DNA of 64,000 nucleotides, from the NCBI RefSeq assembly GCF_900100925.1, contig NZ_FNKO01000002.1, positions 1,984,001-2,048,000 on the forward strand, read 5' to 3'. The translations under genes were made by a program, and so were the position numbers. Below the pieces are notes generated by a model. It had not been told where the DNA came from. It did not search any database and saw only the letters and a program-made list of their open reading frames with translations. Each line of letters opens with the position of its first letter. Position 1 is the first letter of the stretch. The stretch comes from Actinopolyspora saharensis (GTDB lineage Bacteria > Actinomycetota > Actinomycetes > Mycobacteriales > Pseudonocardiaceae). Positions 58,030-64,000 of the stretch are shown here, in pieces.

Positions 58030-58070
58030 GGGGCTCCCTGCTCGTCTCCTCAGAGCAGGGAGCCCCTTCT
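58030..58070 (+). terminator. Main rpoBC terminator
   Basis: A perfect 14-bp stem GGGGCTCCCTGCTC with GAGCAGGGAGCCCC and a 9-base loop, followed by TTCT. Together with the hairpin at 57979 it separates rpoC from the convergent gene at 58148. Confidence 0.85.
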
Positions 58071-58147
58071 CGTGCGTCCCCGGGAGCCGGCAGGTCCGGT
58101 CGCGGAGACGTGAGCCGCGGCGGGGATCGGCGCGGAGGGGACCGGGG

Positions 58148-58621
58148 TCAGCTCTCCAAGTCCTCCAGCGTCTTGCGCACCCGCTGAAGTTCGGCCTCCA
58201 GCTCGGCCAGCCTGGCCTCGTGCTGCTGCCTGGCCTCGGTGATCACCGACTCGATCGCCTCGGAGATGTCGTCGTGCAGCTCGCCCGCCGCCCTGGAGAC
58301 GGAGGAGGACGAGATGGGCAGCCCCTGCACGATCTTCTTGCCCCCGTGGGTCAGATCGGCCTGCCACTCTCCTTCGGCGGTGCCGCTGACCGTCAGGGTG
58401 AGCTCGACCGAGCGCGTCTTGCGCGCGGAGCTCTGCTTGCGCCCCTTGGTCTTCTTCTGCGTCGACTGCTCCTCCGAACCGCCGTTACCGCTCTGGGCGG
58501 TGTTGCCCGCGGGCTGCTGCTCGGACGGGGTTGGCTCGGAGGAGTTCGTCCCGGAAGGGTTTTGCTCGACCGTCTGCTCGGTCACGGACTGGTCGGCGGA
58601 TGTGTCCTGTTGTTCGTTCAC
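58148..58621 (-). CDS. DUF6319-like small acidic protein with coiled coil
   Basis: A 157-residue protein with a Ser/Glu/Gln-rich first 60 residues, a basic patch (KKTKGRKQSSARKTRS), a compact beta-containing middle (VELTLTVSGTAEGEWQADLT, then [20 protein letters not shown]), and a C-terminal coiled coil (EARLAELEAELQRVRKTLED). The middle part matches what I know of DUF6319 proteins from Pseudonocardiales; function unknown, maybe DNA-binding through the basic patch. It is convergent with rpoC. Confidence 0.65.
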   Translation of the reverse strand: MNEQQDTSADQSVTEQTVEQNPSGTNSSEPTPSEQQPAGNTAQSGNGGSEEQSTQKKTKGRKQSSARKTRSVELTLTVSGTAEGEWQADLTHGGKKIVQGLPISSSSVSRAAGELHDDISEAIESVITEARQQHEARLAELEAELQRVRKTLEDLES

Positions 58622-58723
58622 TGTTCCTCTCTCGAATCACACCGAGGGAAAAAGGTCGGGACGGATCACCTGTTCCGAAAGTCCCGTGCGCGGCGGCACG
58701 CCGTTGACGAACCCGACCGGGGG

Positions 58724-60169
58724 TCACGCTTCCCGGGGGGCGCCGCGGTTCCGGGGTTGCGCCAGGCCCCGCAACAGTGCGCGCAGGGAGTTCTCGAAGG
58801 CGTGCCCCGGTGGGGCGGCGTAGCCGATCACCAAGCCGTCCTGGCGCCGCCTTTCGTCGATCCAGTGTTCGGCCAGTCCTTCCAGCGCCACCGAATGCCG
58901 TCGCATACGCTCCAACATCCGTTCCTCCGAGGGACCGTCCGGATCGAGGCGTAGCGTCAGGTGCAAACCGGCCGCGATACCGGCGGGGTAGAGCTCGTGC
59001 CGCGTGTCCGACTCGCGAATGGCGGAAACGAGCTGCTGCCTTCGGCGCCGGTAGATCGCGCGACAGCGCCGCACGTGTTGATCATAGCTGCCCGAGCGGA
59101 GCATTTCGGCCAGGGTGAGTTGATCGAACACCGCAGGACTGCTGTCCGTGTGCGCTTTGACTTCCCCCACCGGTCCCACCAGGGCCGGAGGCAGTACCAA
59201 CCAGGAGAGTCGCAGGCCGGGGGCGAGGGTTTTGCTCGCCGTGCCCGCGTAGACGACGTTGCGCGGAGCGATCCGCTGCAGGGCTCCGACGGGTTCGCGG
59301 TCGAAGCGGAACTCTCCGTCGTAGTCGTCCTCGATGATCAATCGTTGTTCGGACGTGGCCGTTTCGCACAGCGCCTTCCTGCGGCGCTCGGACATGGTCG
59401 ATCCGAGCGGGTACTGGTGCGCGGGGGTGACCACCGCGGCCGGGCTTTCGAGCCCGGTGACGTCGATGCCTTCCGCATCCACCGGGACGGCGCGCACTTC
59501 CAGACCGGCCGCGCGGGGGATCCCGCGCAGTTTCGGCAGCGTCGGGTCCTCGTAGTCGACGGAGCGCGTGCCACGCTGCCGTAGCACGGTGCTCAGCAGG
59601 TGGAGCGCGCGGTGGTGGCCCTCGCAGACGACGACCTGCTCCGGCGTGGTGCGCACCCCGCGCACACGCCCCAGGTATTCGGCGAGCGCGGTGCGCAGCG
59701 CGGGGTGGCCGCGGGGGTTGCCGTAGTCGAGTTCCGCCGCAGGTGCCGCGCGCAGCGCGCGGTGCTGTGCCGCGGCCCAGTCCTGGCGGGGGAACGTGCC
59801 GAGGTCCGGTTTCCCGGGAAGCAGGTCCCAGCGCAGTTCGGTGCCCCTGCGGGTGGCGGGCAGATCGGTGGGTTCCGGTGCGTGGAAGGGGCCGGGGGCG
59901 ACCGTGGTGGGAGAGCCCTGCCGGATGACCAGGTACCCCTCGGCGGCGAGGAGCTCGTGGGCGCGGGTGACCGCTCCCCGGGAGATTCCCAGGTCGGTGG
60001 CCAGGGCCCTGGTGGACGGAACTCTGCTGCCCGCGGGAAGCCTGCCCTTCCGCACGGCGTCCCTGAGCGCGGACGCCAACCGGAGAGCTCCCGGGCGGGC
60101 GGGCAGTTCCAGGTGCAGGTCGAGTCCGAGCGAGCCGGAGCGGTACGAACTGGACTCGTTCGTGGACAT
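58724..60169 (-). CDS. MocR-type regulator: GntR wHTH fused to aminotransferase-like domain
   Basis: A 481-residue PdxR/MocR protein. The N-terminal GntR wHTH spans about 28-85 (SRVPSTRALATDLGISRGAV), then a PLP-binding class I aminotransferase-like domain with the PLP lysine Lys313 in GTASKTLAPG, Asp282 region LIIEDDYDGEF and HQYPLGSTM. Such regulators sense PLP and an amine or amino acid. ATG 60169 gives a normal N-terminus; the frame continues upstream but over the divergent gene. It is divergent, with a 45-base gap, from an AhpD-like gene that is the likely target. Confidence 0.9.
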   Translation of the reverse strand: MSTNESSSYRSGSLGLDLHLELPARPGALRLASALRDAVRKGRLPAGSRVPSTRALATDLGISRGAVTRAHELLAAEGYLVIRQGSPTTVAPGPFHAPEPTDLPATRRGTELRWDLLPGKPDLGTFPRQDWAAAQHRALRAAPAAELDYGNPRGHPALRTALAEYLGRVRGVRTTPEQVVVCEGHHRALHLLSTVLRQRGTRSVDYEDPTLPKLRGIPRAAGLEVRAVPVDAEGIDVTGLESPAAVVTPAHQYPLGSTMSERRRKALCETATSEQRLIIEDDYDGEFRFDREPVGALQRIAPRNVVYAGTASKTLAPGLRLSWLVLPPALVGPVGEVKAHTDSSPAVFDQLTLAEMLRSGSYDQHVRRCRAIYRRRRQQLVSAIRESDTRHELYPAGIAAGLHLTLRLDPDGPSEERMLERMRRHSVALEGLAEHWIDERRRQDGLVIGYAAPPGHAFENSLRALLRGLAQPRNRGAPREA

Positions 60170-60178
60170 CGAACTGGA
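60146..60178. repeat. Direct repeat at the MocR/AhpD divergent junction
   Basis: CGAACTGGA occurs at 60146-60154 and again at 60170-60178, a period of 24 bases. The first copy is in the first codons of the MocR gene, the second just outside its start. MocR regulators such as GabR bind pairs of direct repeats near their own promoters. Confidence 0.35.
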
Positions 60179-60214
60179 GCATATACCGGCCGCCGTCGTC
60201 GCTAGCTTGGAGCC

Positions 60215-60691
60215 ATGACGCAACAACGCATGGATCTGGCCGCGCTGACTCCGCGGGTCTACCGGGAGATGAAGCGCCTGGAGGAGGCCGTCGCCACCGA
60301 ACTGAGCGAGGCCGGGGTCGAGAAGGAGGTTTACGAGCTGGTCAAGATCCGGGCCTCGCAACTCAACGGGTGCGGTTTCTGCCTGGACATGCATCTGGAG
60401 GACGCCAGGAAGTCCGGTGTGGACGAGCAGCGCCTGGACGTGCTGGCCGCCTGGCGGGAGATGGAGCTGTACTCGGAGCGGGAGCGCGCCGCGCTAGCCC
60501 TGTCCGAGGAGGTCACCCTCATCCACGGGGACGGTGTGTCGGACGAGACGTGGCGGCGGGCCGGCGAGGTGTTCTCCGAGACGGAACTGGCCGGGCTCGT
60601 CTGGGCGGCCACGACCATCAACACCTGGAACAGGTTGGCCATCACCTCGCGGGCGCAACCCCCGCGGCGGGATTCCCGGCCTCCCGAGTGA
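60215..60691 (+). CDS. AhpD/carboxymuconolactone decarboxylase-like protein
   Basis: A 158-residue all-helical protein of the AhpD-like (CMD) family. It has the catalytic pattern NGCGFCLDMH with Cys53, Cys56 and His60, followed by LAAWREMELYSERERAALAL and VWAATTINTWNRLAI. These proteins have thiol peroxidase or decarboxylase-type activity. ATG after TTGGAG. Divergent from the MocR gene, probably its target. Confidence 0.9.
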   Translation: MTQQRMDLAALTPRVYREMKRLEEAVATELSEAGVEKEVYELVKIRASQLNGCGFCLDMHLEDARKSGVDEQRLDVLAAWREMELYSERERAALALSEEVTLIHGDGVSDETWRRAGEVFSETELAGLVWAATTINTWNRLAITSRAQPPRRDSRPPE

Positions 60692-60896
60692 TCCTCCCGG
60701 AGCACCGACGGTTGGTACTCTCTGCCCCGCACGGAACGAACGGCGGGAACGGGTGAGCCTCCCCGGGGACGGCCTGTGTGATCGCACGAGCGCCGGGCGG
60801 CCCGCACACGTTCGCTCGGCCTCGGCACACCGGGGGCGTGCCGCGCTTTTCCGGGTTCCGGTCCGGTAGTGCCGAACCGATCAGGAGAGACCACCG

Positions 60897-63800
60897 ATGA
60901 GTGACAACCGGTCCCGTACGGGCGAGGTGGGCGGCGGTTTCGCCGCTTCCCGGCCGTTGAGCTGGTCCGATCGACTGCGTGGCGCGCTGCTCGGCGGCGC
61001 GGTGGGCGACGTGCTCGGATCCGGTGTGCGGGGGTGGAGTCTGTCCGCTGTCCGCCAGTGGCTCGGCGGGCGTGGTGTGCTGGACTTCCTGCCGGTTTTC
61101 GGGCGCAGGGGCGCCGTGTCGGACCTGTCGCAGCTGACCGTGTTCACCATGGACGCCCTGCTGCGGGCGCGGGCCACCGGGGAGCAGGACCCGCTGCCGG
61201 TCATCCGCTCGAACCACCTCGCCTGGCTGCACACCCAGGGCGTTCCCTGGCCCTACGCGATGGCCGGGTACTGGCGCAGCCACCCCGAACCCACGGGTTG
61301 GCTGCTGCGGCGGCCCGAACTGTTCTCCACGCGCAATCCGGGCGGCAACGCCCTGCGGCTGCTGTCCACCCTGGTCGACCGGGTTCCGGGGGACCCGGGA
61401 GCGCACCCGGCTCAGGACGCCCCCGCGGGGGAACGCGCCTTCGCGGACTGTCTCGTGTGGACCGCCCCGCTGATGGTCTGGAGCGGTGACCCCCGCCGGG
61501 TCGCCGGGGTGGCCTCCCGCGTTCCGCGGTTGCTGACCACGCGCTACGAGACGCGGGCCGCGGGCGCGCTGCACGCGGACGTGCTGGGCGGACTGCTCAA
61601 CGGTCTGCCGCTCTGGGAAGCGGTGCGTTCCTGGGAGGTCAACCGCTCGCACCTGGAGAACGGCACACCTCCCGCGGCCGTGCTGCGGGCCGTGCACGCC
61701 GCCATGTTCATCGCGCAGCAGGGACAGCCACCCGACCCGCGCATGCTGGACATCGAGTTCTGCCCGTCCGAAGGCCTGGGCGAGCTCGGCATCGCCTTCT
61801 CCGCAGTGGCTTCGGCCGGCAACTTCACCGATGCCGTGATCACCGCGGTGAATCACTCGGCGGACAGCGCTGTGGCCGGTGCCCTCGCCGGGCAGCTCGC
61901 CGGAGCCGTTCACGGCCCGGAGGCGATCCCGGGGCGCTGGATGGCCGAGCTCGAGCTCCGCGAGGTGTTGGAGACGCTGGCCTTCGACGCCGCGGAGGCC
62001 TTCGCGCCACCGCCGCCACCGAGGTGGGCGCGCCGCTACGTCGCCGAGGGCGGACGGGGACGGCGCGAGCTGAACTCGCCCGACTGGACCGTGGAGGCCG
62101 GTGGCGGTGCTTTCACCGGCAGGGCGGAGGAGGTCGGCCCCGCTGAGGAAGCACCCCCGCCGACCCAGGTGCTGCCCGCCGTGGTCGACGATGCGGAGGC
62201 ATCCGGGGGCCGTGCCGAGCCGTCCGGCGGGCCGGAGCCGGCGGAGAGCACCCCCGTCGGCGACGCCGCCGAACCCGAACGAGCCGAACCCGCCGACGCC
62301 GAGCCGCGCGGCGAGGTCCCCTTCGCGGGCGGAGTGGCCGCCCCGTGGGAGCGCGAGCAGACGGAGAGCTCCGCTCCCGAAGGGGGCGAGCCCGGCCGGC
62401 TCGGCAGCTCCCCGACCGCGGAGTCCGGTGCTGAGTCCGCGGAGCAGCACCGGGAGTCCGAACCGGAGGAGACCGGGCAGGACACCGACCGGATCATGCT
62501 GGTGCGGACCACGTCGTTGAGCCGGCCCGCCGGCGGGGAGGAAGTCACCGCAGCGGGCGGGGGTGAAGTTCCTGCTCCTTCCGAGGGGCGCTCGGCTCCG
62601 GGGGGAGAAGGGGACGAACCCGCGTCCTCCTCCCCGGGACGTATTCAGGGCGAGGAGGCGCTGCCCGAGGACTTCGGTTTCGCGGCCGCCGAACCTGGCG
62701 AGCCCCCGGCGTCGGAGGCCGTTCCGGAGGGCGCTCCGGAGGAGGAGTTCGCGGAGGAGATTCACCCGCGGAGGGATTCCGCGCGGGGAGAGGGCGGCTG
62801 GGAGAGCGGTTCCGCGGAAAGCGGGACCGACAGCGGCGACTCCGCCGGCGAACCCGAGCAGGAGGACTCCCGGCAACCGCGCGTGCAGCGCGGGGAGGGC
62901 GGCGAGATCTTCGGAGTCGTCACCGCCCCCCCGGGCTGGCACTCCGCCGGGGAATCGAACGGGGAGAACGGCGAGCCGCCCCGCATCAAGCTTCCCGGGA
63001 TCGACGAGCTCCCTCCGCTGCCGGAGCACCGTCCGCATCGAGGAGCGGCGGAAACGGCCCCCGGCGCGGAGGACGAGCAGCAGGCGGGCTCGACGGCGGC
63101 TCTCGGGGAGCGCAGCGAGGACCCCGTCGAACGGGCCCGCTCCCGCGCTGAGGACACCCCCCTGCCGATCACCTTCGAGCCGTTCGCCTCGGTCCCGTAC
63201 ATGGAGAGCGGGGCCGTGGAACGGCTCGTCGACGGGGAGGAGGAGTCGCAGGAGCAGGAGCCGGCGCCGCGGGCGGAGGAGCAGCCCGTGGCGGCGTCCG
63301 CCGGAACCGGGGGAGAGCACGCGGTGGTGGAGGAGTCCACCGCCGAGGTGCCTTCCGCGACCGAGCGGATCCTGGGCTGCCTGCTCGGCAGCGCCACGGG
63401 GGACGCGCTGGGGGCGGGGCTGACCGAGGCCTCGGCCGCGGAGATCGTCGAGCGGTACGGCCCGCGCGGTCCGACCGGGCTGCCCGAGTACGCGGGAACG
63501 CGCGGGGCGGCCACGGCCGCGACGCAGACGACGTTGTTCACCTGCGAGGGGCTCATCCGCGCCCGCGAGGCGCGCTCGGTTCGGGAGACGGACCCCTTCC
63601 GCGAGGTGCGCTTGGCGAGTCAGCGGTGGCTGTACACCCAGGGGGTCGACTGGCAGTGGGCCGTGGGCGAGCTGAGCGTCGACCACCCCGCTCCCGACGG
63701 TTGGCTCGTCGAGGAGCCCGAGTTGTTCGCCGCGCGCTCGCCGGGTGCGTCGGTGTACGCGGAGTTGGAGGCCTTCGGGGAGCGCTCGGGGCACGCCGAT

Positions 63801-64000
63801 CAGTCCGCTCCGGTGGACAACTCCACGGGGTGCGGAGCACTGGTGCGCGCCACCCCGGCGGCGTTCTGGTCGTCCGAACCGGCCGAGGTCTTCGAGCTGG
63901 GGGTGCGGATCGCGACGCTCACGCACGGTCACCCGAGTGGTTACCTGCCCGCCGGGGCGCTCGCGGTGATCGTGCAGCAGGTCGTGCTCGGCAGGGGGTT
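60897..64000 (+). CDS. Large tandem ADP-ribosylglycohydrolase-like protein with degenerate motifs (3' end outside window)
   Basis: A frame open from ATG 60897 (site CAGGAGAGA) to the window end, at least 1034 residues. Domain 1 (about 24-380) resembles the DraG/ARH family: GALLGGAVGDVLGSGVRGWS, LHTQGVPWPY, VNHSADSAVAGALAGQLAGA. Residues 382-820 are a very acidic, Pro/Gly-rich, probably disordered linker. Domain 2 begins near 822 (GCLLGSATGDALGAGL, YTQGVDWQW, NSTGCGALVRATP, LTHGHPSGYLPAGALAVIVQ). The metal motif, TDDTQ in active enzymes, is SDLSQ at 75-79 and TAATQ at 873-877, so both domains look unable to bind two Mg. It is likely an ADP-ribose sensor or scaffold rather than an enzyme. Confidence 0.85.
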   Translation, partial: MSDNRSRTGEVGGGFAASRPLSWSDRLRGALLGGAVGDVLGSGVRGWSLSAVRQWLGGRGVLDFLPVFGRRGAVSDLSQLTVFTMDALLRARATGEQDPLPVIRSNHLAWLHTQGVPWPYAMAGYWRSHPEPTGWLLRRPELFSTRNPGGNALRLLSTLVDRVPGDPGAHPAQDAPAGERAFADCLVWTAPLMVWSGDPRRVAGVASRVPRLLTTRYETRAAGALHADVLGGLLNGLPLWEAVRSWEVNRSHLENGTPPAAVLRAVHAAMFIAQQGQPPDPRMLDIEFCPSEGLGELGIAFSAVASAGNFTDAVITAVNHSADSAVAGALAGQLAGAVHGPEAIPGRWMAELELREVLETLAFDAAEAFAPPPPPRWARRYVAEGGRGRRELNSPDWTVEAGGGAFTGRAEEVGPAEEAPPPTQVLPAVVDDAEASGGRAEPSGGPEPAESTPVGDAAEPERAEPADAEPRGEVPFAGGVAAPWEREQTESSAPEGGEPGRLGSSPTAESGAESAEQHRESEPEETGQDTDRIMLVRTTSLSRPAGGEEVTAAGGGEVPAPSEGRSAPGGEGDEPASSSPGRIQGEEALPEDFGFAAAEPGEPPASEAVPEGAPEEEFAEEIHPRRDSARGEGGWESGSAESGTDSGDSAGEPEQEDSRQPRVQRGEGGEIFGVVTAPPGWHSAGESNGENGEPPRIKLPGIDELPPLPEHRPHRGAAETAPGAEDEQQAGSTAALGERSEDPVERARSRAEDTPLPITFEPFASVPYMESGAVERLVDGEEESQEQEPAPRAEEQPVAASAGTGGEHAVVEESTAEVPSATERILGCLLGSATGDALGAGLTEASAAEIVERYGPRGPTGLPEYAGTRGAATAATQTTLFTCEGLIRAREARSVRETDPFREVRLASQRWLYTQGVDWQWAVGELSVDHPAPDGWLVEEPELFAARSPGASVYAELEAFGERSGHADQSAPVDNSTGCGALVRATPAAFWSSEPAEVFELGVRIATLTHGHPSGYLPAGALAVIVQQVVLGRG

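Overview
The window is a high-GC chromosomal segment from an actinomycete, most likely a member of the Pseudonocardiales (Actinopolyspora/Saccharopolyspora type). Four things point there: rpmG-hadA-hadB followed by tRNA-Trp-secE-nusG-rplK-rplA, rplJ-rplL and rpoB-rpoC in the order typical of mycolata and relatives; a complete mce lipid-import operon; a four-gene conservon (NIT-domain kinase, roadblock, DUF742, GTPase); and frequent GTG and TTG starts. Several proteins carry very acidic low-complexity stretches (NusG N-terminus, conservon kinase tail, last gene), which would fit a halotolerant organism. The genus is inference.

Layout. 0-4.2 kb: end of an rmlA-like nucleotidyltransferase, yajQ, tRNA-Tyr, a haloalkane-dehalogenase-like hydrolase, and an actP/DUF485 transporter pair. 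5-10.2 kb: the conservon. 10.5-16 kb: small unknowns, an F420-type PPOX oxidoreductase divergent from an alpha/beta hydrolase, and a membrane GAF-GGDEF-EAL protein with an intact EAL and a ruined GGDEF. 16.1-22.5 kb: tRNA-Thr, tRNA-Met, rpmG, hadAB, a MITE-like repeat, an aspartate-type aminotransferase, tRNA-Trp, secE, nusG, rplK, rplA. 22.6-27.2 kb: an island of small or broken genes, including a frameshifted transposase remnant and a 94-aa orphan with its own promoter and terminator. 27.4-28.6 kb: rplJ-rplL behind an L10-type attenuating leader. 29-33.4 kb: a STAS protein, a ubiquitin-like/Mut7-C protein and small unknowns, one of them frameshifted at a T-run.

33.6-45.4 kb is one co-directional mce operon (mceG ATPase, two YrbE permeases, MceA-F, two Mce-associated proteins) with stop/start overlaps at most junctions. 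45.6-49.8 kb on the minus strand holds a TPR-CHAT protein followed by an ADP-ribosylglycohydrolase. rpoB (TTG start) and rpoC fill 50.5-58 kb. The right end has a DUF6319-like protein, a MocR-type regulator divergent from an AhpD-like protein, and a very large protein with two ADP-ribosylglycohydrolase-like domains joined by about 440 acidic residues, cut by the window edge.

Most novel content: the last protein appears to be a tandem pseudo-ADP-ribosylhydrolase, because the metal-binding TDDTQ motif reads SDLSQ in domain 1 and TAATQ in domain 2. Within 15 kb there is a CHAT protein missing its canonical catalytic histidine, in a likely operon with an ADP-ribosylglycohydrolase whose motifs are intact. 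Together they suggest an uncharacterised ADP-ribose-related signalling or conflict module around rpoBC; that functional link is inference.
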